Below, piece by piece: positions 27,110 to 36,890 of a stretch of 64,000 nt of DNA. The position numbers and the translations under genes are program-made. This DNA is from GCA-1730015 sp964583825. GTDB taxonomy: Bacteria > Pseudomonadota > Gammaproteobacteria > Granulosicoccales > Granulosicoccaceae. Numbering within the stretch: the stretch's first letter is position 1; each line of letters begins with the position of its first letter. Where the stretch lies: positions 14,351 through 78,350 of the forward strand of contig CAZOXM010000007.1 of assembly GCA_964583825.1 (NCBI GenBank), read 5' to 3'. Below the pieces are notes generated by a model, which saw only the letters and a program-made list of their open reading frames with translations, made no database searches and was not told where the DNA came from.

Positions 27110-28126
27110 GTGGGATTCTTTGCCGGCCTTTGGCTGTTGATCTGGACAGTCATTAAGATACTGCTCATCATTGTGCCCCTGTTGCTGTGTGTTGCCTACC
27201 TGACCTATGCCGAACGCAAGGTGATCGGCGCAATACAGGTGCGCAAGGGACCGAACCGGGTCGGGTTTGCGGGACTGCTGCAACCCATCGCGGATGTGGG
27301 CAAACTGCTCACCAAGGAAGTACTGGTGCCTACCAACTCGCACCGGTTTCTGTTTTTAATTGCACCGATATTATCGCTTGCTCCGGCTTTTGCCGCCTGG
27401 GCGGTTATCCCGTTCAGCGACACCAAAGTACTTGCGGACATCAATGCCGGTTTGCTCTACGTGCTTGCGTTAACCTCTCTTGGTGTCTACGGCGTCATCA
27501 TTGCCGGCTGGGCATCGAATTCCAAATACGCATTTCTCGGTGCAATGCGCTCCGCTGCGCAAATTGTTTCCTACGAGATCGCGATGGGTTTTGCGCTGGT
27601 CGGCGTGTTGATGGTCGGTGGCAGCCTGAACCTCGGTGATATCGTGCGGGCGCAGGAAGGCAGTATTTTCCACTGGTTCTGGCTGCCGTTGTTCCCGCTG
27701 TTTATTGTCTATTTTATTTCAGGCGTCGCCGAGACCAACCGCGCACCGTTTGATGTGGCCGAGGGCGAATCTGAAATCGTTGCCGGTTTCCACGTCGACT
27801 ACTCCGGTATGGCGTTCGCGCTGTTCTTTCTGGCCGAGTATGCCAACATGATCATCATCGCCGCGCTCACGGTGGTGCTGTTTCTCGGTGGCTGGTTGTC
27901 ACCGGTGCCGTTTATTCCGGATGGCATGGGCTGGTTCTTTGCCAAAACCGCATTCGTATTGTTCTTCTTCCTGTGGTTCCGGGCAACCTTTCCTCGATAT
28001 CGATACGATCAGATCATGCGTCTGGGGTGGAAGGTATTTATCCCGGTCACCATTTTCTGGCTCACCGTTGAAGCGGTGGCGATACTACTTGAAATCGGCC
28101 CCTGGTTTGATCTGAGAGCAGCCTGA
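27110..28126 (+). CDS. nuoH: NADH-quinone oxidoreductase subunit H
   Basis: NuoH is the membrane subunit that closes the quinone chamber and links electron transfer to proton pumping. The 338-residue protein has about eight membrane helices. It carries the family block AERKVIGAIQVRKGPNRVG and the acidic loop ETNRAPFDVAEGESEIVAGF that faces the quinone channel. The start is GTG with GGGAGG upstream; a TTG at 27065 lies within nuoG and adds unrelated residues. Confidence 0.97.
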   Translation: MGFFAGLWLLIWTVIKILLIIVPLLLCVAYLTYAERKVIGAIQVRKGPNRVGFAGLLQPIADVGKLLTKEVLVPTNSHRFLFLIAPILSLAPAFAAWAVIPFSDTKVLADINAGLLYVLALTSLGVYGVIIAGWASNSKYAFLGAMRSAAQIVSYEIAMGFALVGVLMVGGSLNLGDIVRAQEGSIFHWFWLPLFPLFIVYFISGVAETNRAPFDVAEGESEIVAGFHVDYSGMAFALFFLAEYANMIIIAALTVVLFLGGWLSPVPFIPDGMGWFFAKTAFVLFFFLWFRATFPRYRYDQIMRLGWKVFIPVTIFWLTVEAVAILLEIGPWFDLRAA

Positions 28127-28127
28127 T

Positions 28128-28619
28128 ATGACTGGTAACGTTAAAAGCTATTTTAAAAGTTTTATGCTGCTTGAGTTGCTCAAGGGCATGAGTCTCACGG
28201 GCAGGTACTTGTTCGCAAGAAAGTTCACCATTCAGTACCCGGAAGAAAAAACACCGCAGTCACCGCGTTTTCGCGGGCTGCATGCATTGCGCCGTTACCC
28301 GAATGGGGAAGAGCGCTGTATCGCCTGTAAGCTGTGCGAAGCGGTGTGCCCGGCACTGGCCATTACCATCGATTCAGAAGAGCGCGCAGACAATACGCGT
28401 CGCACTACCCGCTACGATATCGATTTGTTCAAATGTATCTTCTGTGGCTTCTGTGAGGAAGCCTGTCCGGTGGACTCCATTGTGGAAACACGCATTTTCG
28501 AATATCACTTCGAAAAGCGCGGTGAGCAGATCATGACCAAAGACAAACTGCTCGCCATTGGCGATAAGTTTGAAACGCAGATTGCCGCCGACCGCGCTGC
28601 TGATGCAGCCTTTCGCTGA
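28128..28619 (+). CDS. nuoI: NADH-quinone oxidoreductase subunit I
   Basis: NuoI carries clusters N6a and N6b, which relay electrons to N2. The 163-residue protein has two C-x2-C-x2-C-x3-C ferredoxin motifs: Cys64, 67, 70, 74 and Cys103, 106, 109, 113. The amphipathic N-terminus (SYFKSFMLLELLKGM) lies along the membrane in relatives. Confidence 0.97.
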   Translation: MTGNVKSYFKSFMLLELLKGMSLTGRYLFARKFTIQYPEEKTPQSPRFRGLHALRRYPNGEERCIACKLCEAVCPALAITIDSEERADNTRRTTRYDIDLFKCIFCGFCEEACPVDSIVETRIFEYHFEKRGEQIMTKDKLLAIGDKFETQIAADRAADAAFR

Positions 28620-28628
28620 GTACATGTC

Positions 28629-29228
28629 ATGGACTTAAAACTCTTTGTTTTCTGGTTGTTCGCACTGATCCTGATCGGTGCTGCCGTGGGGGTGATCACC
28701 ACGCGCAATCCGGTGCAGGCAGCATTGTTTCTTGTGCTGGCGTTTTTCAACAGTGCGATCATCTGGATGCTGATGGAAGCTGAGTTCCTGGCCATCACGC
28801 TGGTGCTTGTGTATGTGGGGGCAGTGATGGTGCTGTTCCTCTTTGTGGTGATGATGCTCGATATCAATCTGTTGCCCCAGCGCGAGGGATTTACCCGCTA
28901 TCTGCCGCTGGGTGGCCTGATTGCAGCGACCATCGTGGTGCAAATGATCTTCCTGATTCGTGTGCGCTGGTTTTCCGCAGAGAACTTTCCGGTACCGGCA
29001 CCCAAAGATGCGAGCTACAGCAATACCGAGGAACTGGGGCTGGCCATCTACACAGATTATCTGTTCCAGTTTGAAGTCGCCGCGATGATACTGCTCGTCG
29101 CGATTATTGCCGCGATCGCTCTGACGATGCGGCGCCGTCCGGACACCAAGTACCAGACCCCCGGCAAACAGGTGCAGGTCCGCAAGGAAGACCGCCTGCG
29201 AGTGGTTTCAATGGACGCGGAGAAATAA
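28629..29228 (+). CDS. nuoJ: NADH-quinone oxidoreductase subunit J
   Basis: NuoJ is a five-helix membrane subunit next to NuoH and NuoK. The 199-residue protein has the family motif LVYVGAVMVLFLFVVMMLD in its third helix, the pi-bulge helix in solved structures. It ends in a charged cytosolic tail. It sits in its usual place between nuoI and nuoK. Confidence 0.95.
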   Translation: MDLKLFVFWLFALILIGAAVGVITTRNPVQAALFLVLAFFNSAIIWMLMEAEFLAITLVLVYVGAVMVLFLFVVMMLDINLLPQREGFTRYLPLGGLIAATIVVQMIFLIRVRWFSAENFPVPAPKDASYSNTEELGLAIYTDYLFQFEVAAMILLVAIIAAIALTMRRRPDTKYQTPGKQVQVRKEDRLRVVSMDAEK

Positions 29229-29231
29229 TCG

Positions 29232-29537
29232 ATGATACCGCTTTCCCATTACCTGACACTCGGTGCAATCCTCTTCGGATTGAGTCTCGCGGGGATTTTT
29301 CTGAACCGCAAAAACATCATCATCATTTTGATGTCGATCGAATTGATGCTACTGGCAGTCAATATGAATTTTGTCGCCTTCTCCTATTTTCTTGGCGACA
29401 CAGCCGGTCAGGTATTTGTATTTTTTATCCTCACGGTCGCCGCGGCGGAAGCAGCCATCGGACTCGCAATTCTGGTGGTGCTGTTTAGAAACCGGGGTTC
29501 GATCAATGTCGCAGACCTTGACGAGCTTCAGGGGTAA
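29232..29537 (+). CDS. nuoK: NADH-quinone oxidoreductase subunit K
   Basis: NuoK is an MrpC-like three-helix subunit that forms part of the proton path. The 101-residue length is normal. Both functional membrane glutamates of the family are present, one in IELMLLAVN and one in AAAEAAIGLAILV. Confidence 0.96.
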   Translation: MIPLSHYLTLGAILFGLSLAGIFLNRKNIIIILMSIELMLLAVNMNFVAFSYFLGDTAGQVFVFFILTVAAAEAAIGLAILVVLFRNRGSINVADLDELQG

Positions 29538-29542
29538 CGACG

Positions 29543-31495
29543 ATGAAGCTGCTCTATATACTGACTCCGCTTGCTCCGCTGTTCGGTGCGATTGCCGCCG
29601 GCTTCTTTGGCAAACAGCTTGGTCGTACCAACTCTCACCGGGTCACTATTGCCGGTGTGGCAGTGGCCTTTCTGCTTTCACTGATCGCGCTGTTTAAGAA
29701 TCTTGCCGGTGGCGAAGTTTTCAACGAAACCATTTATACCTGGCTGATCAGCGGCGACATCAGGTTCGAGGTTGGCTTTTTGGTTGATCGACTCACTGTC
29801 GTGATGATGACTGTGGTTACGTCGGTGTCTCTGATGGTGCACATCTACACCATCGGATACATGCATGACGATCCGGGCTATCAGCGATTTTTCAGTTATA
29901 TCTCGCTGTTTACCTTTGCGATGCTGATGCTGGTGATGGCGAATAACTTCATGCAGCTTTTCTTTGGCTGGGAAGCAGTCGGACTGGTCTCTTATCTGCT
30001 GATCGGGTTCTGGTATAAAAAGCCGACTGCGATATTTGCCAACCTGAAAGCGTTTCTGGTCAACCGGGTAGGGGACTTCGGCTTCCTGCTTGGTATTGCT
30101 GCTATCGTCATGTACACCGGTACACTCAACTACGGAGAAGCCTTTGCTGCGGCTCCGGCCCTGCAGGGTGAGACCATGGAGATCATACCGGGAGCCGGTT
30201 GGTCGGTGCTGACCGTGATCTGTATTTGCCTGTTCATCGGTGCTATGGGTAAGTCAGCGCAAATCCCGCTGCACGTCTGGTTGCCGGACTCAATGGAAGG
30301 ACCCACGCCGATATCGGCACTGATACATGCGGCGACTATGGTGACGGCCGGCATATTTATGGTCTCGCGTATGTCACCGCTGTTTGAAATGTCCGAAACT
30401 GCACTGAGTTTTGTGCTGATCATCGGCGCGCTAACGGCGCTGTTGATGGGCCTGATCGGTATCGTGCAAAACGACATCAAGCGGGTGGTCGCCTATTCGA
30501 CTTTATCGCAGCTGGGCTACATGACAGTTGCGCTCGGCGCTTCTGCCTACAGTGCTGCCATATTCCATCTAATGACTCACGCATTCTTTAAAGCATTGCT
30601 GTTTCTGGCGGCGGGCAGCGTCATCATGGGTATGCATCACGAGCAGGACATCCGCAAAATGGGTGGGCTTAAAAAGTATATGCCCATCACCTACTGGACC
30701 TCACTGATCGGCACACTGGCGCTGATCGGCTTTCCGGGTTTTTCCGGTTTCTTTTCCAAAGACGCCATCATCGAAGCGGTACATGCCTCTCAGATTACTG
30801 GTGCCGGCTTCGCCTGGGTGTGTGTGCTGGCGGGGGTTTTTATCACCGCGTTCTACAGCTTCCGGATGTTCTTTCTGGTGTTTCACGGTCAGGAGCGTAT
30901 GGACGACCACACGCGAGAGCACCTGCATGAATCGCCAGGGGTAGTGACGGTGCCATTGATACTGCTCGCTATTCCGTCGGTAATCCTCGGTGCCATGACC
31001 ATCGGTGGCATGTTGTTCGGCGATTACTTTGGTGATGCGATCGTCGTCGCACCCGGGCACGACGTACTCGCCAAGGTCGGAGAGCACTATCACGGACCGC
31101 TCGCCTTTGTATTGCACGGCTTTAAAACACCGGCGTTGTATCTGGCGCTGGCTGGAGCGGTCGCGGCATGGTTTATCTATATGAGACGACCGGAGATCGC
31201 TGACTGGTTCGCGTCCAGATTCAGCTTTTTGCACCGGTTGCTCGACAACAAGTACGGCTTTGACGATTTCAATCAGAAGGTGTTTGCCGGTGGCAGCCTA
31301 AAACTTGCCGACAAACTTTGGAGCGTCGGCGATGTGCGGGTGATCGACGGTGCGATGGTAAACGGCAGCGCCAACAAAATCGGAGTGCTCTCATCCATCG
31401 CCCGGACGATTCAAAGCGGTTACCTGTATCACTACGCGTTTGCCATGATCATCGGTTTGCTGGCAATGCTTTCTGTCTTTATTTTTACCACGTGA
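29543..31495 (+). CDS. nuoL: NADH-quinone oxidoreductase subunit L
   Basis: NuoL is the distal antiporter-like proton-pumping subunit with a long lateral helix. The 650-residue protein has about 16 membrane helices. It carries the conserved motifs FFGWEAVGLVSYLLIGFW (glutamate in helix 5), GKSAQIPLHVWLPDSMEGPTP-like residues, and FSGFFSKD. A 66-base gap without a clear gene separates it from nuoM. Confidence 0.96.
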   Translation: MKLLYILTPLAPLFGAIAAGFFGKQLGRTNSHRVTIAGVAVAFLLSLIALFKNLAGGEVFNETIYTWLISGDIRFEVGFLVDRLTVVMMTVVTSVSLMVHIYTIGYMHDDPGYQRFFSYISLFTFAMLMLVMANNFMQLFFGWEAVGLVSYLLIGFWYKKPTAIFANLKAFLVNRVGDFGFLLGIAAIVMYTGTLNYGEAFAAAPALQGETMEIIPGAGWSVLTVICICLFIGAMGKSAQIPLHVWLPDSMEGPTPISALIHAATMVTAGIFMVSRMSPLFEMSETALSFVLIIGALTALLMGLIGIVQNDIKRVVAYSTLSQLGYMTVALGASAYSAAIFHLMTHAFFKALLFLAAGSVIMGMHHEQDIRKMGGLKKYMPITYWTSLIGTLALIGFPGFSGFFSKDAIIEAVHASQITGAGFAWVCVLAGVFITAFYSFRMFFLVFHGQERMDDHTREHLHESPGVVTVPLILLAIPSVILGAMTIGGMLFGDYFGDAIVVAPGHDVLAKVGEHYHGPLAFVLHGFKTPALYLALAGAVAAWFIYMRRPEIADWFASRFSFLHRLLDNKYGFDDFNQKVFAGGSLKLADKLWSVGDVRVIDGAMVNGSANKIGVLSSIARTIQSGYLYHYAFAMIIGLLAMLSVFIFTT

Positions 31496-31561
31496 AGGCG
31501 GTGTGATGAACGCAGACACACACTCCGTACTTCCACTACCACTCTGTAGCGGTCTCGACTG

Positions 31562-33055
31562 ATGCCACTTCTAAGCATAATAATCTGGTTGACGATTCTC
31601 GGCGGAGTCCTGGTACTCTTTGTTGGTGATCAGCGGTGCCGTCCGGTTGCACTGGCAATCTCCATTGCGGCGTTTTTGTTTAGTCTGCCGCTATACTTCG
31701 GATTCGACAGCGACACCGCCGACATGCAGTTCACCGAACAGGTTGCGTGGTTGCCTTCCTTTGATGTCAACTACGCGCTCGGCGTGGATGGTATCGCCAT
31801 GCCACTAATACTGCTGACCACGTTCATCAACATCATTGTGGTGATATCGGCCTGGGAAGTGATTAAAGATAAGCCTGCCATGTACCTGGCCTCTTTTCTG
31901 ATCATGACGGGTTTCATGGTCGGTGTATTCGCGGCGACAGACGCCATTTTGTTCTACATCTTTTTTGAGGCAACCCTGATACCGATGTTTTTAATCATCG
32001 GCATATGGGGCGGTCCGAAAAGGGTGTACGCGACGATCAAGTTCTTTCTCTACACCTTTCTCGGGTCGGTGTTTATGCTTGTGGCGCTGATCTATCTTTA
32101 TTCCAATGCGGGCAGCTTCTCGATCGCCGCTTTTCATGAACTACCGATCGCGTCCACCGCGCAGACGCTTATCTTTTTTGCCTTCTTTATTGCCTTCGCA
32201 GTGAAGATACCCATGTGGCCGGTACATACCTGGCTGCCGGATGCACACGTTGAAGCTCCCACGGCAGGGTCTGCTGTACTGGCGGCGATTATGCTGAAAA
32301 TGGGCGGGTATGGATTCCTGCGTTTCAGCTTGCCGATTGTGCCTGATGCCAGTCAGCAACTCGCCTGGCTAATGATACTGTTATCCCTGATTGCCGTGGT
32401 GTACATCGGCTTTGTGGCGCTCGCGCAATCGGATATGAAAAAGCTGATCGCCTATTCGTCGATATCGCACATGGGTTTTGTCACGCTCGGACTGTTTATC
32501 GTGTTTGGTGTAATGGGCGACGGCGAGTCGACCAGTCACGCGATTATGGGGATCGAGGGCGCGATGGTGCAGATGATCTCGCACGGGTTTATTTCCGCCG
32601 CGATGTTTCTGTGCGTCGGTGTGGTGTACGACCGTATGCACTCCCGACTGATCGCCGACTACGGCGGTGTGGTGAACACCATGCCTGTCTTTGCCGCTTT
32701 CATGGTGTTCTTTGCGATGGCCAACGCAGGTTTGCCGGGAACTTCCGGGTTTGTCGGGGAATTCATGGTGATTATTGCGAGCTTCAAAGCCAATTTCTGG
32801 TTTGCATTTCTCGCTGCCACCACACTGATCCTCGGCGCGGCTTACACCCTGTGGATGGTGAAGCGGGTGGTATTTGGTGAGGTAGCAAACGATAACGTGG
32901 CAGCCTTAACCGACATTAATCAGCGTGAGAAACTGATGCTCGGTTTGTTGGCGGCGATGGTGTTGTTCTTTGGGTTGTGGCCACAGCCACTGGTCGAGGT
33001 GATGCACGCGTCGGTTGCCAACCTGGTGCAGCACGTCACCGTATCTAAATTGTAG
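31562..33055 (+). CDS. nuoM: NADH-quinone oxidoreductase subunit M
   Basis: NuoM is the middle antiporter-like subunit. The 497-residue protein has 14 or so membrane helices, the helix-5 glutamate in YIFFEATLIPMFLIIGIWGG, the conserved lysine in FAVKIPMWPVHTWLPDAH and a C-terminal LPGTSGFVGEFM block. No truncation or frameshift is seen. Confidence 0.96.
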   Translation: MPLLSIIIWLTILGGVLVLFVGDQRCRPVALAISIAAFLFSLPLYFGFDSDTADMQFTEQVAWLPSFDVNYALGVDGIAMPLILLTTFINIIVVISAWEVIKDKPAMYLASFLIMTGFMVGVFAATDAILFYIFFEATLIPMFLIIGIWGGPKRVYATIKFFLYTFLGSVFMLVALIYLYSNAGSFSIAAFHELPIASTAQTLIFFAFFIAFAVKIPMWPVHTWLPDAHVEAPTAGSAVLAAIMLKMGGYGFLRFSLPIVPDASQQLAWLMILLSLIAVVYIGFVALAQSDMKKLIAYSSISHMGFVTLGLFIVFGVMGDGESTSHAIMGIEGAMVQMISHGFISAAMFLCVGVVYDRMHSRLIADYGGVVNTMPVFAAFMVFFAMANAGLPGTSGFVGEFMVIIASFKANFWFAFLAATTLILGAAYTLWMVKRVVFGEVANDNVAALTDINQREKLMLGLLAAMVLFFGLWPQPLVEVMHASVANLVQHVTVSKL

Positions 33056-33067
33056 AGGGCGAAACGA

Positions 33068-34492
33068 ATGACTAATATCGGCCTTGCTACCCCCGAGATA
33101 TTTTTGCTTTGCGCAATCTGTGTGATTCTTATTGGCGATCTGTTCGTCAGCGAGAAGCGTCGGCCGCTCGCCTACGCACTGTCACAGATCGCGCTGATTA
33201 TTACGTTGTTCCTGACCTGGATTGTCGCACCTGATGGTGGCGCAGTGTCCGCCTTTGGCGGCAGTTTTGTGATGGATAAAATGAGTATTGTCTGTAAGTC
33301 GTGGATACTGATCGTATCAATCGGTGTGTTTCTGTATTCGCGTGACTACGTCAACGCGCGCCGCATCACCAACGGAGAGTACTACACGCTCGCGCTCTGC
33401 GGTGTGCTGGGCATGATGATCATGGTCTCTTCCAGCACCATGCTCACGTTGTACCTCGGGCTGGAGCTACTCTCGTTGTCTTTGTACGCGCTGGTCGCGT
33501 TGAACAAATCGGACGTGCGATCCTCCGAGGCGGCAATGAAATATTTCGTACTGGGTGCGCTCGCGTCCGGTGCCTTGCTGTACGGCATATCGATGGTCTA
33601 CGGTGCGACTGGTAGCTTGCATTTCAGCGAAATCGCGGCGGCGCTGTCCGGTAATGAGGGTTCGACTGCCGCTGTATTCGGGCTCGCTTTTGTGGTGGTC
33701 GGCATTGCCTTTAAATTCGGTGCGGCGCCATTTCACATGTGGGTGCCCGATGTCTACGACGGAGCGCCTACGTCGGTGGCGCTGTATATTTCAGCGGCCC
33801 CGAAAATTGCAGCCTTTGCCCTCGCCATTCGCTTTTTGGTCGACGGGCTGATTACGGTGCACAGCAGCTGGCAGGGGATGCTGATCGTGCTTGCCGTGTT
33901 ATCCCTTGTGCTCGGTAATCTCATTGCTATTGCACAGGTGTCGTTCAAACGACTGCTTGCCTATTCCACTATCTCGCATGTCGGCTTTATCCTGATGGGT
34001 ATCCTCGCCGGAACCAGCGAAGGTTACTCGGCCGCGATGTTCTACGCGATCACGTATGCAATAACCAGTATGGGGGCTTTCGGCGTCTTGCTCGCTATGG
34101 ATCGGATGGGGGGCGATATCAGTCTGCTCACCGACCTGCGCGGCCTGTTTCGGCGCAACCCGGTGTACGCGGCGGTGATGATGGTGTTGCTGGTGTCGAT
34201 GACCGGCGTGCCACCGACCGTGGGCTTCTACGCCAAGCTGGCGGTACTCAAGTCTGTCGTCTCCGTGGATCTCACCTGGCTTGCGGTTATTGCCGTGGTT
34301 ATGTCCGTCGTCGGCGCGTTTTATTATTTGCGCGTGATCAAATTCATGTTTTTCGACGAACCCGTGGAGCAGACCCCGGTGCTGGCGGCTTTCGACGTGC
34401 AGCTCGGGCTTGCGGTTAACGGGCTGGCGGTGATCTGGTTCGGTATTTTTCCGGGCATGATCATGGCTGCCTGCGTCGCCGCCTTCGGATAA
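33068..34492 (+). CDS. nuoN: NADH-quinone oxidoreductase subunit N
   Basis: NuoN is the proximal antiporter-like subunit and the last nuo gene. The 474-residue protein has the helix-5 glutamate in LYLGLELLSLSLYALVA, the pump lysine in AFKFGAAPFHMWVPDVYDGAP-like residues, and the conserved GVPPTVGFYAKL. All fourteen subunits A-N are therefore present, in order and on one strand. Confidence 0.96.
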   Translation: MTNIGLATPEIFLLCAICVILIGDLFVSEKRRPLAYALSQIALIITLFLTWIVAPDGGAVSAFGGSFVMDKMSIVCKSWILIVSIGVFLYSRDYVNARRITNGEYYTLALCGVLGMMIMVSSSTMLTLYLGLELLSLSLYALVALNKSDVRSSEAAMKYFVLGALASGALLYGISMVYGATGSLHFSEIAAALSGNEGSTAAVFGLAFVVVGIAFKFGAAPFHMWVPDVYDGAPTSVALYISAAPKIAAFALAIRFLVDGLITVHSSWQGMLIVLAVLSLVLGNLIAIAQVSFKRLLAYSTISHVGFILMGILAGTSEGYSAAMFYAITYAITSMGAFGVLLAMDRMGGDISLLTDLRGLFRRNPVYAAVMMVLLVSMTGVPPTVGFYAKLAVLKSVVSVDLTWLAVIAVVMSVVGAFYYLRVIKFMFFDEPVEQTPVLAAFDVQLGLAVNGLAVIWFGIFPGMIMAACVAAFG

Positions 34493-34515
34493 ACACTTTT
34501 TATTTCATCCGAAGC

Positions 34516-34544
34516 TTGAAATCAGAGCTAGGGTCTCCTACAAT
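34516..34544 (+). promoter_or_regulatory. Sigma-70 promoter for tRNA-fMet
   Basis: TTGAAA (34516-34521) and TACAAT (34539-34544) are exactly 17 bases apart. The -10 box ends 15 bases before the mature tRNA end. This gives the tRNA its own promoter just downstream of nuoN. Confidence 0.75.
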
Positions 34545-34558
34545 TCCGTTCTTGCAGT

Positions 34559-34635
<77 letters not shown>

Positions 34636-34648
34636 ACGATTTATTAGA

Positions 34649-34675
34649 AAGGCCCCTCTTAAGGGGCCTTTTTGT
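34649..34675 (+). terminator. Rho-independent terminator after tRNA-fMet
   Basis: A 9-bp stem (AAGGCCCCT with its complement AGGGGCCTT, 34649-34670) with a 4-base loop is followed by TTTG. It separates the tRNA from rimP, as either a full terminator or an attenuator. Confidence 0.8.
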
Positions 34676-34729
34676 TGCCGACTAAAATTTTCGGGACGGA
34701 AATGGAAGCGGCAGTGAACACGGAAACAG

Positions 34730-35188
34730 ATGCGTCGAGCACCAGACACGATTTGGACATTTGTGACTCCCATAGTCGAATCTTTGGACTATGAGTTAAT
34801 CGGGGCGGCGCTGGGGCAAACCGAATCGGGGCTTACGCTGCGAATATACATTGACCACGCAGATGGCGTGGGCGTTGATGACTGTGCCAAAGTCAGCAAT
34901 CTGATCGGTGCAGGTCTCGACGTCGAAGATCTGATTGCCGGCGAGTACTGCCTGGAGGTATCTTCACCCGGTTTGCGGCGGCCCTTGTTCAGCGCCAGTC
35001 ATTTTGCCGCACAGAAAGGCAATGAGGTGAAAATCAGACTCACGGTGCCCCAGGACGGGCGGCGGAATTTCAAGGGAACACTGAGCGGAGTGGAGGGCGA
35101 GCAGATTTCCTTGGAAATCGACGGCGCAACCCACCAGATCAACGTCGCTGATATCGATAGCGCCAATGTGGTGCCGGATTTTGAATAA
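34730..35188 (+). CDS. rimP: Ribosome maturation factor RimP
   Basis: RimP is a cytosolic factor needed for 30S subunit maturation. The 152-residue protein shows the family blocks GYELIGA-like (DYELIGAAL), YIDHADGVGVDDCAKVS and YCLEVSSPGLRRPLF. GGAAAC lies just before the ATG. It heads the conserved rimP-nusA-infB-rbfA-truB-rpsO-pnp cluster. Confidence 0.96.
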   Translation: MRRAPDTIWTFVTPIVESLDYELIGAALGQTESGLTLRIYIDHADGVGVDDCAKVSNLIGAGLDVEDLIAGEYCLEVSSPGLRRPLFSASHFAAQKGNEVKIRLTVPQDGRRNFKGTLSGVEGEQISLEIDGATHQINVADIDSANVVPDFE

Positions 35189-35349
35189 CGGGCGGCAGCT
35201 GAAAAAGCACACGGGGCTGTCGGACTCTCCGGTAGAAAGGTTTTTAAGTGGTTTGGCCAGAGTTACTCAAACAATGACCGGTGCAACCGGGTCAGGAGAC
35301 AACAGGCACGAGCAGCTTCGGTTGCCACCGTGCACAGGGTGACAAAATT

Positions 35350-36882
35350 ATGAGTAAAGAAATTCTGTTGGTCGTGGACGCCGTCTCTAACGAGAAGGGT
35401 GTTGAAGAAGAAATTATTTTTGAAGCGCTGGAAGCGGCGCTTGCTTCTGCCACCAGAAAACGCAGCGGCATGGATATCGAAGTTCGCGTCGATATCGATC
35501 GCGAGAGTGGTGACTACCTGACTTATCGTCGCTGGGAAGTGGTGCCGGATGAGGACGAGCAGGAATTTCCAACTCGCCAGATCACACTGTCTGCGGCGAA
35601 GGAAGAAGAGCCCGAAATCGAGCTGGGTGGCTGGATTGAAGATGAAATCGAATCGGTCGATTTCGGACGAATTGCGGCCCAGACTGCCAAGCAGGTTATT
35701 GTGCAGAAAGTGCGCGAGGCCGAGCGGGCGAGGGTGGTCGAAGCGTTCAAGGATCGCGTTGGCGAGCTCGTGATGGGGATTGTCAAACGCACAGAGCGTG
35801 GCGGCGTCTACATTGACCTCGGCAACAACGCCGAAGCCTACATCCGGCGCGAAGAAATGATCCCGCGCGAGGCGGTCAGAACCGGCGACCGGCTGCGAGC
35901 CTACCTGCGTGAAGTGCAGGCCGAGACCCGTGGGCCGCAGCTGTTTGCGACCCGTACATCGCCCGAATTCCTGGTCGAATTGTTCAAGCTTGAAGTGCCG
36001 GAAGTCGGTCAGGGCGTGATTGAAATCCGCGGCGCCGCCAGAGATGCCGGCAGTCGCGCGAAGATCGCCGTATTGTCCAACGACAAACGTCTCGATCCGG
36101 TGGGGGCTTGTGTCGGTATGCGGGGCTCGCGTGTGCAAACCGTCTCAAACGAACTGGCCGGCGAACGGGTAGACATTATCCTGTGGGATGAAAATCCTGC
36201 ACAATACGTGATCAACGCGATGGCACCGGCAGAAGTCGCATCGCTGATAGTCGACGAAGAAAACAACAGCATGGATATCGTCGTCGACGCCGAGAAACTG
36301 TCGCTCGCCATCGGGCGCGGTGGTCAAAACGTGCGTCTCGCCAGTGAGCTGACCGGCTGGGAGCTCAATGTCATGGACGAGGGTGCGGCCAACGAAAAGA
36401 ACCAGTCCGAGGCCAGAGAACTCGTCGATAAATTTGTCGAACAGCTGACGGTCGATGAGGAAGTCGCCATCATTCTGGTGCAGGAAGGGTTTACCAGCGT
36501 TGAGGAGGTTGCCTACGTACCGACTCAGGAACTGCTCGACATCGAAGAATTCGACGAAGAAATAGTCGAGGAATTACGCAGCAGAGCGCAGGATGTGCTG
36601 CTCACGCAGGCGCTGGTTACTGAGCAAAAAATCAAAAATCTGAATCCGTCTGACGAGCTGTTGGCGATGGAAGGGATCAGTGCTGAGCTCGCGGTGTCGC
36701 TGGCTGAGATTGGTGTCACTACGGTGGATGATCTGGCTGACCTCGCGGTGGATGAATTGATGGTGGTAGATGGCATGGATGAAGAGACAGCCGGCAAACT
36801 GATAATGAAAGCACGCGAGAGTTGGTTCCAGGACGAAGAGGAATCAATGGTTGAGGCGGGAGCCGAAGCTAGCGGGGGATAA
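35350..36882 (+). CDS. nusA: Transcription termination/antitermination factor NusA
   Basis: NusA binds RNA polymerase and nascent RNA and modulates pausing, termination and rRNA antitermination. The 510-residue protein has the N-terminal polymerase-binding domain (about 1-125), an S1 domain (about 135-200), two KH domains (about 200-345; VGMRGSRVQ and AIGRGGQNVRLA loops) and two C-terminal acidic helix-hairpin repeats typical of gammaproteobacteria. The ATG at 35350 gives the standard start MSKEILLVVDAVSNEKG; an upstream extension to 35281 has no support. Confidence 0.96.
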   Translation: MSKEILLVVDAVSNEKGVEEEIIFEALEAALASATRKRSGMDIEVRVDIDRESGDYLTYRRWEVVPDEDEQEFPTRQITLSAAKEEEPEIELGGWIEDEIESVDFGRIAAQTAKQVIVQKVREAERARVVEAFKDRVGELVMGIVKRTERGGVYIDLGNNAEAYIRREEMIPREAVRTGDRLRAYLREVQAETRGPQLFATRTSPEFLVELFKLEVPEVGQGVIEIRGAARDAGSRAKIAVLSNDKRLDPVGACVGMRGSRVQTVSNELAGERVDIILWDENPAQYVINAMAPAEVASLIVDEENNSMDIVVDAEKLSLAIGRGGQNVRLASELTGWELNVMDEGAANEKNQSEARELVDKFVEQLTVDEEVAIILVQEGFTSVEEVAYVPTQELLDIEEFDEEIVEELRSRAQDVLLTQALVTEQKIKNLNPSDELLAMEGISAELAVSLAEIGVTTVDDLADLAVDELMVVDGMDEETAGKLIMKARESWFQDEEESMVEAGAEASGG

Positions 36883-36890
36883 GAGAACTT